From Capniomyces stellatus (lineage: Eukaryota > Kickxellomycota > Harpellomycetes > Harpellales > Legeriomycetaceae): a stretch of DNA of 64,000 nucleotides. Every line of letters begins with the position of its first letter. Position 1 is the stretch's first letter. Positions 1 to 10,987 of this stretch are shown piece after piece. The stretch lies in the NCBI GenBank assembly GCA_001661515.1, contig LUVW01000022.1, positions 224,085-288,084 on the forward strand, in the 5' to 3' direction. The notes under the pieces are model-generated. The model saw only the letters and a list, made by a program, of their open reading frames with translations, was not told where the DNA came from and searched no databases. Made by a program: the position numbers and the translations under genes.

Positions 1-1397
1 GGGAAATACGTGGCAGTGTTGATTACTCTGTTGACGGTACTTTTGGTGCTGCGACACGCTTTAATAGTTCCATCACCAGGAATTTACATTGATTTTGTGC
101 AATCAGGTATGAATAAAGAAAAAAAAAAAGAAAGAAAGAAAGAAAGAGAGTTTGTCATTTAGACATTTGCTCTTTAGTAGCGCAGTGTAATACTAGTGAT
201 GGAATGTTTTTAAAATAAGTATAGAGTACTAACATGCAGCGCTTGTATTTGAACTACATTGATATAGCAAACGTTGCGTTGTGGAAAGTCGTTACAGTTG
301 ATATTTTTACTTTGGTGATTCAGCTAATCTACTACTTGTCTTTGCCGCCACATATCCCACAATCTGCAGCTGGCGAAGTGCCCATTGGTGGCGATAATGA
401 GGAGAATCCAGGGGTAACAAATAACATAGAGAACAGACCAGTGCCGATGTTTCCGTTTTTATCGATTTCAAGAATGAGGTCAAACAGAGCAACACCACCA
501 AACGTCAATACCAACAGGAATAGAAACACAAACATAGATACACGATCTAATACGGATAGCGTAGGAAATAATGTTATGGGGATTAATATGGATATTGAGA
601 ATAGATTTGAAACTCGATGGGTTCAACGGGCAGAAACAAACTCGGGGCCAAACAACAGTTCAACTCCAAAGCCAAATTGTAGCAGAGTCAACCCTGGAGC
701 GTTTATAAGTTCTAGTGCAGGATTAAACAGTGTAAGGAATATAGACAGTTATAGCGGCAATAGTAGAGCTGTTGATGCTGGAAGCAGTAAAGTAGCGGCA
801 AGTGGCCAGCGTGGCCAGGAGTGGTCGACTGTAGATTTGGAAGCAGTAGGGCATAGTGACAGTTTTATTGGTAGCAATGATTACACGAGCAATAATGCGA
901 ATGCACACGTGAATGACTCGGGTTTAAGGCTGAAAAGCAGCAATAGCCGGCAAAAGCCGCAATCTAGAGTGAATTCGGACGAGATATTTAACAGCAGCAG
1001 TTCAAATGAAAAAAATGGCCATAAAGGTGTCGGTAGAAATAGTAGAAATTCAAGGCAGGAGTCTGAATGTTATGAGTTGGAGGAAGGAACCAATGCTTTG
1101 AATTTCCAAACTGGCAAACCCGCCAAAATCAAAGTAAACAAAAATGATAAATATGGGTCGCACCTTGGCCAAGACGAGTTGGACTTTGAAAACGAGATGT
1201 TTGGGTCAAAGTACGACGTGCTCAAGGGACCAAAGTCAGAAACAAGTTCAGATTACGAGCTCGATATTGATATTGATATGGATGTGGATTCTAATTTTGA
1301 TGCTGGTTTGGGGTCTGAGTTTACCAATAATCCCAATCTTGACAGTGGAAAACCCAAGAAACCCAACAGTAATTTTAAAGTCACGACTGGAGGGTAG
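1..1397 (+). CDS. Membrane protein with DUF1746-like region, 5' end missing
   Basis: The gene is cut by the start of the window. Exon 1..106 encodes a hydrophobic helix (AVLITLLTVLLVL) followed by PGIYIDFVQS. Exon 268..1397 continues with ANVALWKVVTVDIFTLVIQL and a long hydrophilic tail. The order of a hydrophobic stretch, an IDF motif and a second hydrophobic helix about 15 residues later resembles the fungal DUF1746 domain, which as I recall occurs in a membrane subunit of the Dsc E3 ubiquitin ligase complex; this is a tentative match. The splice 106/268 keeps frame. A nearer acceptor at 238-239, next to a TACTAAC box, would shift the frame. The roughly 330-residue tail is rich in Asn and Ser and ends with an acidic Asp-rich run (DYELDIDIDMDVDSNFD), probably disordered and cytosolic. 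It could instead be another small polytopic membrane protein. Confidence 0.5.
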
Positions 1398-1508
1398 AGA
1401 AGATATACTGGGAGGTAATCGTAGTAGGAGGAGTCAGTCGCATCGTTGATACACTTGAGCCTAGACTAAACTGGTAACAGTGGGGTTTGTAACCCTCCCT
1501 TTTCTTCC

Positions 1509-1557
1509 TCTTGCTTTCTTGCTTTCTTGCTTTCTTGCTTTCTTGCTTTCTTTCTTG
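1509..1557. repeat. CTTGCTTT tandem repeat
   Basis: About five copies of an 8-bp pyrimidine unit, CTTGCTTT, lie just downstream of the first gene and run into a poly-T tract. The repeat is low complexity and no function is visible. Confidence 0.8.
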
Positions 1558-1564
1558 CTCTTGG

Positions 1565-1619
1565 TTTTTTTTTTTTTTTTTTTTTTTTTNTTTTTTTTTT
1601 TTTTTTTTTTTTTTTTTTT
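1565..1619. repeat. Poly-T tract of about 55 bases containing one N
   Basis: An uninterrupted run of T with a single N at 1590. The N and the unusual length suggest an assembly or base-calling join in a homopolymer, so the true length here is unknown. The lysine-rich reading frame across it on the other strand is not a gene. Confidence 0.9.
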
Positions 1620-2071
1620 GTAATATATTCTCTTTTCAAGTATTCTGTTGCTAGCCCATTCAATTGCTTTTTTCGACTTTACTATTAGACTTTACTTTAA
1701 ATCCTTTGTTTTCATCTACTTTATTTATTTACCATGTACAAATTTCTTTAATCTGCATTTCTTTCTTCTTTCTTTTTCCCTTGTTCTTCTTTTAATAAAC
1801 ATAAAACCGACATCACAAAATCCACAGAATTGGTTTGACAATAGAAACATATTTAATACAATGGATAAATCAATAGTAGGTGTGTGTGTGCATGTTGATA
1901 AGATACCAAGTAGATTAATAATCATTCAAATTAAAAACAATAATAATATAATAATAAAAACTTGTCTGAGAATTCCAGCAGGAAAAAAAAAAAAGGGGAA
2001 AAAGGAGAAAAGAAATAAAGAGTTGGTAACAGTAATAGATAACAAGATAGTAGTGGTAGTGGATAAAGATA

Positions 2072-5000
2072 TCATAACAAGTCTATCAGATTATCAGAAA
2101 TCGTATTGTTTTTAATACCAGACGGCGTTTGGTTGCTTGAATGGTTCAAAGTAGATCCACCACTGCCTGAGTTAGCAACGCCAGTATTGGATGGCGCAAT
2201 AAACGAGTTTGGTTTGTTTGCAAATGTGTTGCTTTTCATATCCAAGATATCGCCAAAATCAAACAAGTCCTTATTCTCCTTCGCTTTTCCAGCTGCTACA
2301 TTAGCACTACCCCCACTCTGTCCATTTACCGCCTGCCTTTGAAGCCCTGTAGACTGTGCCCAAGACACTGTGCCTGCTTGCGGCCTAAACCCGTGGTTTA
2401 CTGGCTTTACTGTCGGCACGTTGCTTTGCTTGTCCTATTCCAAATAGTAAATTTTGATGTTGGAATTAGTATCAGCAATAATAATGATTGTGAAGTCGAT
2501 TAAACACTTGTTTTTTTGGAAGGGAGTTTCCCAGTCTTTACAATTGTCAATAAAAATACACTTACATTGAAATCAAGTCCGAGCAAATCGTCCAATATGT
2601 TCTCTATTGAGTTGTCATTAACAGCATTAACAATTACATCTACATTCTTGTACTCGTTCTCTTTTTTGCAAGAAACAGAAAACAAAAAAACAATATAAAT
2701 ATAAATATTTACTTGGGTTGGCAGCAGAGTTGCTTGGTTCCTTTTTGGTGCTATTCACGCCCTGATTAACCTTTGGACTTTCGCTGTCATTAAGAACATC
2801 GTCATCACCAAGTTGGATCAACGAGTCATCAGCTCGAACAGCTTGACCAAAGCTACATTCCACCAAATAGTATTTTTTTTTTTTTAAAAAAATAAAATAA
2901 AATAAGAAAAGTAAAGTAAACGAATTAATTATTAAGCAAATAAAACCAATTGCAAAATATATATATATACTAAAAACACATTATTCTTGATTTGACTTCC
3001 ACTTGAACTTACCTAACTTCAATCTCATAAAACTCGGGCCTAATCCCTCTTTCAATATCCTGAGCCCCCGCTACTACTTGCGGGATCAACTCGCTCAGAT
3101 AAAGCAGTCTGTGGTAGGTAACTATAACCATTTATTTAATAAATAAAATAATTGGACTTGAATAAAACTCGACGCAATCTTCAATCTCCAACTAATATCA
3201 AGTATACACATAAATATATACGTGTACTGTATATAGAAAGAAAGAAAAAAAGAAAAAAAGAAAAAAAAGAAAGATATGTCCAATTACCTGAAATCTCTTC
3301 ATCCTCCCTGTCGTCAACATCTTCGTTTTCGTACAACTCTTTATAGTTTTCCAACAAATCTCGAACTTTGGCTTGGTTAGAAATACACGAGGATAACAGC
3401 TCCTACTCGGCACACACATTTATGGGTTAATTGGTCAATTCATGTACTCGTGTATTGGAATTTTGGTAGTTGGTCGGATTAGACTTACTTGGCTTGTTTC
3501 GTCAAGGTATTGACCTGGTGACATCGCCACTATCATTTCTTTCAGCAGGGTTGCTTTGGTCTCAAGTCCCGTCAACTCCTCTAAAAACTCCTGGCTATAA
3601 TCAAGCCTTCTTGGCATTTTCTCCTGTACATTTGTTTATATGTTTATATCGCATTAGTCACTTTTTTCGTTACCAACCTATGTATTTGGCAACTCTGGTC
3701 TCGCACTCTTATCTCTATTCAATTTGTGTTCTTACATATCCTGTAATTATCTTCATGAGCTTGTTAGCCTCGCGCAGATCTTGTGGTGTAGCACGTCGAA
3801 GCAGCTCTTGCAGTTTCTACAACCCATAACAACCAATATACATATATTTAAAAAAAAAAAAAATCCCAATCCCAATACAAAAATCCAACTCTTTAACCAT
3901 TTTATCCTATTAAACATAAATCACCACTTATAATCTCCCTCCCCTCCCTCCCATTCAGTTGCCACCAAACTCTATGCTTTGTTTATACTTACAACTTGCA
4001 AAGCCTCAAGATCCTCCTTCTCAAGCTCATTCTGGGTTTTAATCGTCTATTGTCCAATCAGATCCAAAGCCCCAGAATTAATACACACCTCACTTTTGAC
4101 CCTCCCTAAAAAACTTGCCAATATTATCTACAAGCAATACACAAGTATCAATGCCATCAAAGGCTTACATTTTGTGGACCTAACATCACTGCGCTGTTTG
4201 AATTTCGGAGCTCTGGAAGCCGCCAGTTCTTTCTTCTCAGCAGGTTACACATATCCTGGATCTTTGATAAATCCTCCTTATACCTCGAGTTTTCACACAG
4301 CGTCTGCCTCCATTCCTGCAACATTTCTAGAATCCTATACATTACCGGGTTCAGAACAGCCTAGCAACAACACAACCATACAATACAGCCGTTATTATTT
4401 TATCCCCACTACCGCACCACCTTCAAATACTATACACTAAATTATTTGCTCTTACAGGCTGGAATTCTGGAAATCTGCGAACCATCTTGTTTAGAAAGTC
4501 TTTACTCGCAATCTGAAAATGAACTGGATGCCCGCAATTCTTCACTAGATTGTCCAGCAGCTATTTTTCAAACCAGCAATTTTTAATTAAACTCCCAATA
4601 ATCGCTTTTCTCTTGTCCTATTTCCTTCACCTTTCACTCCCTTTCTTCTTTCTGCTTTTAGCTTCCAATTCCTTCGTCTTTCTTTTCTTTACTTTTTCTT
4701 CTTTTGGGTTTAGAAATTCCAGTAAAGCGCAACTTACATTTAATGCCAGTATTCCTTGATTCTGATTGCGCGAGTTAATATAAGTTAAACAGGCAAATAC
4801 CGCTTCATGTGCACTGAGTTTTCATTTCATTTCATTTTTTTTAAAAAAAAGATGGAAACAGTGTATAATATAAACATAACTTGTTAGTCATAATCAAACC
4901 ATACTTGTATTAAGGCTTTATGAAAATGTTGATTTCTGGTTTACAAACTCCCATATTATACAGCTAATGCCATGAAACTACTCTTACTTGTTTCCCTTTT

Positions 5001-5294
5001 TCTTGTTGACATATTCGCAAATTTCCATGTTCAGATTTAAATCCGGTGTCGTTTTAAACTGGCTACAAGCTTGGTCTATTTTTTTATTTAGCGATTTGCA
5101 TCCATACACTTGAGTTAAACTGCTGTAAATGCCATCAGCAACACTAGAATCAGTTGTATTTTGCTTTTCTAGTGTTTGTGAAATTCAAGGCAAACTTTTA
5201 ATTCCAAACTCAAATTGTTCTTACCAACCAATTGCTGAACATGCGAGGCTGGCTTGAGCATCTCATCCAAAGCCCGTTGTATGTTGAAACTCAT
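2072..5294 (-). CDS. GGA-type VHS-GAT clathrin adaptor without an ear domain, 13 exons
   Basis: Monomeric adaptor for Arf- and clathrin-dependent sorting at the trans-Golgi/endosome. Exons on the minus strand: 5294..5225, 5168..4988, 4813..4738, 4560..4456, 4360..4169, 4046..3993, 3816..3736, 3623..3489, 3402..3288, 3121..3013, 2852..2713, 2639..2566, 2434..2072. All phases agree and give 564 residues. The VHS domain spans about residues 10-200 (NSRNQNQGILALN, LLDNLVKNCGHP, LEMLQEWRQTLC, SRYKEDL). The GGA-type N-terminal GAT segment reads LQELLRRATPQDLREANKLM; its Asn lies where Arf-binding GGAs have an essential Asn. The rest of GAT contains TLLKEMIVAMSPGQ and ELLSSCISNQAKVRDLLENY. The tail is disordered and ends in NLIDLL, a clathrin box followed directly by TGA. 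No gamma-adaptin ear domain follows, unlike human and yeast GGAs. The Arf-binding segment argues against a TOM1-type protein. Confidence 0.85.
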
Positions 5295-6542
5295 CTTTTA
5301 TCCACGCTTTATGTGCTGAACTAATACAGTCTATCCCTGTCCTACCTTTCCCTCACGCGTTAAAAATACTGGTTTGATGTATGAAATGAACAATTCGTTT
5401 GGGTTGTCAATGGAATTGCGAATTGGAATGGAAATAACTTTTAATCTTAATGCACGAGAATTGTGGTACTCGAGACGCTTTTGAATGTATTTATGTGCTA
5501 AATAAATTTAAATTCGTTTTGTTGTTTTGGTTAACAGCTCTTTACGCTTTATAAAAGAGCGTTTTTACAGTGTCAGGTCCAACTTTTTTTCTACCTGATA
5601 TTGAATGTAATGAAAACTCTCGAGTATTATCATTGTTTTTTTACTTTAGCTCCTGTTTAAACTCACTTTAGTTTTAAGGACTATTTCTGAAGAGTTAACA
5701 ACCACCAATAAATGACTGACGCTGGGCAATTTAGTTTATTCAGTGTAAATTAGCCACTAGTATAGGCTTTAAGAGTAACAGAATTAGTCGATAATGACAA
5801 ATGTCGTCCCAGTAAAACCTTTGGTCTTTTGCCTCAAATCTTTGTAAATCATAAAGTCATTTTACATACCATCTTTTCATTTTCTTGCTACGGTGTTGCT
5901 ATATGGCATTTAAGAACACGATTCTTGTTTTCAGCTCTGAAGCTCAGCTTTGCTGGCCGTAGATAATCACAGGCAGCCGGAATCTATTCCACCGCAGGCT
6001 GCCATGCAACGTAAACAGCGAATCTCTTGAAATATGTTGGAATGATCCCCGATATTGGTTATAAATGGCTAGGTTTATTAACAGCAAACTCGAAACCACA
6101 GCTGCGTTGTTGCCATTGGCTAGCTGTTGAAAATTTTAGACCCATCAATAATTAGCACATTTTTAGTAAACATAAAGATGGTGGTTTAAGCCAGTAATCA
6201 TCAACCAAACTTTAACCAAACATTATTTCAGCTTTTCCAGTCTTATTATTAACACTGAATTTACAATTTATATTAGAGTATAAAATCTTAACTCAATTCT
6301 TTCAAACTCAAGATTTGTTACTATTTACAAAACGATAGCCATTCAAATCCAAAAAGAATAGATATAAAAGGCTAACAAAGCCTCAAACACCTCGCTGTCG
6401 TTTAAATGTGTATATATACCCTTTTATTCGATACTAGATAATACAGTCCTTTTTCTCACATATATATATAAAAGAAGAACATATTAGCAAAAAGTACAAA
6501 AGATATAAAACAAGATATACAGAGCCAAGCGAGACCCAAAGA
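5295..6542. other. Intergenic region, divergent promoters
   Basis: About 1.2 kb between the start of the GGA-type gene (minus) and the start of the ZIP gene (plus). It should hold both promoters. A TATA-like element near 6362 is the only element I can name. No supported gene is seen. Confidence 0.6.
6362..6370 (+). promoter_or_regulatory. TATA-like box upstream of the ZIP gene
   Basis: The sequence ATATAAAAG lies about 175 bases before the start codon of the zinc transporter. It matches a TATA element by sequence only; the transcription start cannot be read from the window. Confidence 0.35.
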
Positions 6543-8297
6543 ATGAAGTTTTCAAGCAAACTAAAGGCCTCAGCCTCATCTTGTGGGATTTTTTTCGTCG
6601 TCCTAGGACTACTTAATTCCAATTTAGCTGCAGCTCATTCACATGCAAAGCCCAAGCCAGCAATACAAGAAGCTTCGCAGTTTTGGGAAAGCCATTTGGT
6701 TCAACAGACTTTGGATACCAAAATCACAGACAAGGAATCCAGATTGAAGCTTAAACAGTACTTTGACACTATAATTAAAGATGAATGCAAAGTTGAAAGC
6801 TCCTGCCCTGTCTATACCAAAGTAAACACTGTCCTCAAAAACACAGATATAACCGATTTAGAAAAGACCAACCTCCTGTTATCCATCTTTGAAAAGTCAA
6901 ACCTGCTTGCCCTGCAGAAGGGAACCTTTGTAAAACGCAAACACGATCATAACCACGACCACAGCCATGAACACGATCATAACCACGGACACGATCATAG
7001 CCACGGACACGGACATAGCCACGAAAAAAACTTGACGGGATTCAGGAAATATGCGGATAAGGTTGCCTCGATAATGTTTGATAAAGACAGTCCATCAAAG
7101 TCTGCAATCTTGGCCACATTCTACATTTCCTTGTTCCCAAATCTAGTGCTGCTAGTTGTCCCAAGTAATTTGTCAGCTAGAAGTCTGAGAATCATGGTCT
7201 CGTTCGCAGTAGGAGGTTTGCTTGGCGATGTGTTTTTGCATCTACTGCCACATATATTTGGAGGTCATTCTCACGGACCAGCTCCAACTGTTGTTCACTC
7301 TCACGATGACGAGGCTATGAGAAACACTGTTTTGGGAATGGGGATATTCTTTGGACTGTTGTCGTTTATGCTGGTTGATAAGACTATGAGATTGTATGGC
7401 GACGGTGATGGACATTCCCATGGGCACTCGCATGGACACTCGCATGGACATTCACACGGACATTCACACGGACACTCGCATGCTAAATCAGGATCCAAAA
7501 CCACCAGCTCTGACGCCAAATCTGATGGCCAAACCACAGTTCGTAACCGTAAAGGAAATGATGAAAGTTCCAAAAAAGACAGCAATGAAAACTTATCCGT
7601 TGAGAGTAGCGATGTCAGCTCTGCTCAGCGCAAACAGGTACAGTACTCTGCCTATATGAATCTTATTGCAGATGCTTCACACAACTTTACCGATGGACTT
7701 GCCCTCGCAGCTTCATTTTACATTTCTCCTGCAGCCGGGCTATCAACGTTTGTGGCTGTATTCATGCACGAAATTCCGCACGAGCTGGGCGACTTTGCCA
7801 TTTTGATCCAATCCGGATTCTCGCAGTTTGAGGCTTTGATGTCGCAGTTTATGACTGCTATTGGTGCTATGTTGGGTGCTTTTACTGGTGTCATCATTGA
7901 AGAGTATGGCAGAGGAAACACTGTTAGTTACAAGAACCTGATAAACTTTTCTGGCCCTGTTTTTGTCCCATTCTCTACCACTACCGTCAATGCTAAAAGC
8001 TGCTGTGGCCAAGGGTCTATTCTTAGCAAACTGTTTGTGTGGGTCCCATCTACGATTGGTGGCGTAATGTGGAGCGAACTCGTTATTCCGTTCACTGCGG
8101 GTGGATTCATCTACATAGCTACCGTGGGTGTTATTCCTGACCTACTGAACCCAATTACTGAGGACGGACAAAACGACTCTCCCAGTGGCAAGTCCAAAAA
8201 GAAATCGAGGAACAATAGACATTCCGAGGCTGCAGGCGAGACCCTTGCCATGATTATCGGTGCCATTCTCATGGCCATTATTGCGCTCAACGAGTAA
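6543..8297 (+). CDS. ZIP (LIV-1/KE4-like) zinc transporter, His-rich
   Basis: A metal transporter of the SLC39 LIV-1 subfamily, closest in layout to ZIP7/KE4/Yke4, which releases zinc from the ER or Golgi to the cytosol. The intron-free frame gives 584 residues. An N-terminal signal-like helix (IFFVVLGLLNSNLAAA) precedes a lumenal domain, with a first His/Asp/Gly cluster near residues 136-160. The transmembrane core begins near residue 185. A second His-Ser-His-Gly block of about eight repeats lies near residues 287-313 between helices 3 and 4. The metal-site motifs are HNFTDG at 380-385 and HEIPHE at 409-414, followed by LGDFAILIQSGFS, which is typical of this subfamily. Compared with animal ZIP7 there is an extra loop of about 50 residues with two Cys (near residue 485) before PFTAGGFIYIATV, and a second basic insert (KSKKKSRNNRHS) before the last helix. 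A polyadenylation-like AATAAATAAA follows about 90 bases after the stop. Confidence 0.93.
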   Translation: MKFSSKLKASASSCGIFFVVLGLLNSNLAAAHSHAKPKPAIQEASQFWESHLVQQTLDTKITDKESRLKLKQYFDTIIKDECKVESSCPVYTKVNTVLKNTDITDLEKTNLLLSIFEKSNLLALQKGTFVKRKHDHNHDHSHEHDHNHGHDHSHGHGHSHEKNLTGFRKYADKVASIMFDKDSPSKSAILATFYISLFPNLVLLVVPSNLSARSLRIMVSFAVGGLLGDVFLHLLPHIFGGHSHGPAPTVVHSHDDEAMRNTVLGMGIFFGLLSFMLVDKTMRLYGDGDGHSHGHSHGHSHGHSHGHSHGHSHAKSGSKTTSSDAKSDGQTTVRNRKGNDESSKKDSNENLSVESSDVSSAQRKQVQYSAYMNLIADASHNFTDGLALAASFYISPAAGLSTFVAVFMHEIPHELGDFAILIQSGFSQFEALMSQFMTAIGAMLGAFTGVIIEEYGRGNTVSYKNLINFSGPVFVPFSTTTVNAKSCCGQGSILSKLFVWVPSTIGGVMWSELVIPFTAGGFIYIATVGVIPDLLNPITEDGQNDSPSGKSKKKSRNNRHSEAAGETLAMIIGAILMAIIALNE

Positions 8298-8536
8298 CAC
8301 TTACTTATCGACCCTTCTACCTGCTCCTTTTTTTTCTCTTACTGTTTTGAATTTTACTTTAACATGATATTTATTCAATAAATAAATAAAACCTCCGCGC
8401 TTTCTTTTCCACCAAGTCTTTTACAAACCTGCCAATTTTGAAAAAATGCAAAAAAAAGTAAAAATGCAAATTCCAATGTTAATCGCTAATTGTGTTCCTT
8501 TAGTTTCACAGTAAAAAGGAGCAAAAAAGGTTACTT

Positions 8537-8606
8537 GCGTCAGCCGGGAGTCGAACCCGGGCCAATTGCTTGGAAGGCAACTATTCTACCGCTATACTAC
8601 TAACGC
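8537..8606 (-). tRNA. tRNA-Gly (UCC)
   Basis: A 70-nt cloverleaf on the minus strand. The acceptor strands GCGTTAG and CTGACGC pair with one G-U. The anticodon loop is CTTCCAA with anticodon TCC. The T arm contains GGTTCGACTCC. No intron is seen. Confidence 0.93.
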
Positions 8607-9740
8607 TAGTTTTTGTTATATCTAAATTGTCTATTTATTTAGTATTCCGACTATCGATCAGATTATAATTTATATCTGAATATATGGTTAATCTAATTAA
8701 ATCTAATCTTAAAGATACTAAAGCCTATATATTATTAATGATTAAAACTATAAGTGTATCTTTCAATGTTCTGTTTCTTAGCTGTCTAAAATATGTGTTT
8801 TTTATTTAAGCAGGGAGATTCAACTTTTTGGAAAAAGCTATTGTAATCACTAAAATTTGGAACTATAAAATAAAATAACTAAAAGGTAACTAACTAACTA
8901 AAACTAAGGTTATACTGAAACTGTTATCCAATCGGTAAACTTAATAAGAATAAACAAACCCCATGGGCTACAAAAAAACTTCCTATTAATAATTATCGAC
9001 TGGTTAGTCGTATTTCATATGACATTTTTGTCGTATATATAATACGACCAAAAGTAATAGTGAATAATATAATCAAACAGCTATGTACAGTTGAGTTTTG
9101 TCCCCTTATGGTTTTATCAACAGTATTTAGAGGTCCGATTGGATGTGCTCATTATTATTATTGATTTAGCTAGTTATTTATTTAGTTATTTTATTTATTT
9201 AGTTAGTTATAAGGATATGAGATTCGACTCAAAGGAGTGAATCTTTCTAGTTTTTTACTTAGCAATAAAAGATATACAAACATCAGATACGGACGATCTC
9301 GAGTGAGATCAGAGTAAGACTAGCAGTTAACAGAAATATATGCAGGTGATATTTTAAGCCGGAAATTCACTCTACAATTTGTTTTGTCAAACGCTAGTTG
9401 ACTATGTCCGCTTAGGACTTTGATTAACTTACTATATTTAAATGTTACTGTAGTATTTAATCTGGTTTTATTCTTTCATATATATGTGCTTAACTGTTAA
9501 CTATATTCGTGTTATTGTTTTATAGTTGTTTATTATGTTAAATATATTGTCTTGTGTATAAAAAAAGGTAGTGTTCAAATCTGTTATCACGTAAACGCTT
9601 ATCAATGAATTTTCTTTCATTGAGCCAATTCGAATCAAAAGTTTAAATCAAAAAAATTAACTAAGCAAAACCAAGTCGATTAAAACTAAACAAAATAAAC
9701 TGAAATTGAAGTTTCGTATAAAAAAAACTCCATATTGGGT
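8607..9740. other. Intergenic region, AT-rich
   Basis: About 1.1 kb between two tRNA genes, without a supported gene. It contains short TTATTTAGT direct repeats around 9165-9210, and nothing further that I can name. Confidence 0.6.
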
Positions 9741-9813
9741 TGGGACGTAAGCGACTCGAACGCTTAACCTTCCGCTTTGGAGACGGACGCGCTGCCAATT
9801 GCGCCAACACCCC
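9741..9813 (-). tRNA. tRNA-Trp (CCA)
   Basis: A 73-nt cloverleaf on the minus strand. It starts GGGGTGT, has D-arm sequence GGCGCAATTGGCAGC, anticodon loop CTCCAAA with anticodon CCA, T arm GTTCGAGTC, and 3' strand ACGTCCC plus discriminator A. Two G-U pairs are needed in the acceptor stem. No intron is visible. Protein-like frames running through this tRNA are artefacts. Confidence 0.92.
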
Positions 9814-10987
9814 GGCCGATGGTAGATGTTGTATAAAAAATGACATATTAGGAACACTTACAAAATGAACGATGAGTTGAGGATTTTGCCTCTTGTGGTT
9901 TTTAATTGATTCGGAGCAAACTAGTAAGGTGTTTGTTTATATATATATATATTAAAGCTATTATGCAAATTTAAGTGCAGCAAGGTTAAACAGAAGCGAT
10001 ATACGAAAACGAGGAAGTAACGAGGACTTGTATTAAAGTATGGCGGTAGCCATGTTAATACCAACGGTCAATATATTCTTTGCTTATTAGTTTATTAGTT
10101 TATTGGTTTATTAGTTTATTAGTTTATTAGTTTATTAGTTTATTAGTTTATTAGTTTATTAGTTTATTAGTTTATTAGTTTATTAGTTTATTAGTTTATT
10201 AGTTTATTAGTTTATAAGTAAGTACTTCGATATCAGCGAAGGAAGATAGCAGGAAGTTGTCTATAAAAAGGGACAGCCGAGGGACAAAAAGGAAGAAATA
10301 TCAAGCGAGGAAGCAATCATTGAATCAGTCAATGGTGCAATCAATCGATCAATTAATAAGCTAGTGTTGTTTAATAGTGTATCATAAAGTATTAGATAAT
10401 ATTATATAACATAGTTGATTAGGTTTTATTTACACGTACCTTAGGAAAAAGATAATGTAAGTAGGTTTATAAGATATTGGATATCTTGGTAGTTTTATAC
10501 ATTATAGTTATAGAATTGTGGTCTAATAAAAATTAACAATAACATAAATATACTGTTGGAAGTTAAAAGGTATAATCGTGAAGGAATTGACAGAGCTACT
10601 ATAGAATTGGAAGAGCGGTTGGAAGTATCAGAAAAACATACGACATAAAAATTTCAGTATTGAATATATTTTGAGTAGTAATATTCTGCTTCTTTCCGTT
10701 AATACTTGATGTATTGAAATAAGTCTAATAACTTGGCTGAATGTGTAGATTAGTAACTTTGAAAATGTATTAATAGTAATAAATAAATGTTATAGTTACT
10801 GAGTTTAAAAGTTCTAATGTTGTTACCAAATAAAAGATTTCTTAAAATTGTGTAATATAATCCAAACAATAATAATAATAAAAACAATTTTGATCTACTC
10901 GAACTTGCAATCAACAATGCGTGCATTACTATTGTTATTTTCTCAAGGAAAAGGTTAATTTGGCGAGTACATAATAAATACCAAATA
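9814..10987. other. Intergenic region with tandem repeat
   Basis: About 1.2 kb of AT-rich sequence holding the TTTATTAG array (10085-10214). No supported gene is seen. Confidence 0.6.
10085..10214. repeat. TTTATTAG 8-bp tandem array
   Basis: About 16 head-to-tail copies of TTTATTAG, almost perfect, with one early TTTATTGG variant. This is a minisatellite in intergenic DNA and its copy number is probably variable. Confidence 0.92.

Noticed and set aside
1466..1663. Lysine-rich frame on the minus strand
   Set aside because: It is a translation of the poly-T tract and contains the N.
7301..7585. Cys/Pro-rich frame antisense to the ZIP gene
   Set aside because: It is a shadow of the His-Ser-His-Gly codon repeat.
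9657..9857. Protein-like frames on the minus strand (61 and 66 codons)
   Set aside because: They run through the tRNA-Trp gene; such translated tRNAs are a common false annotation.
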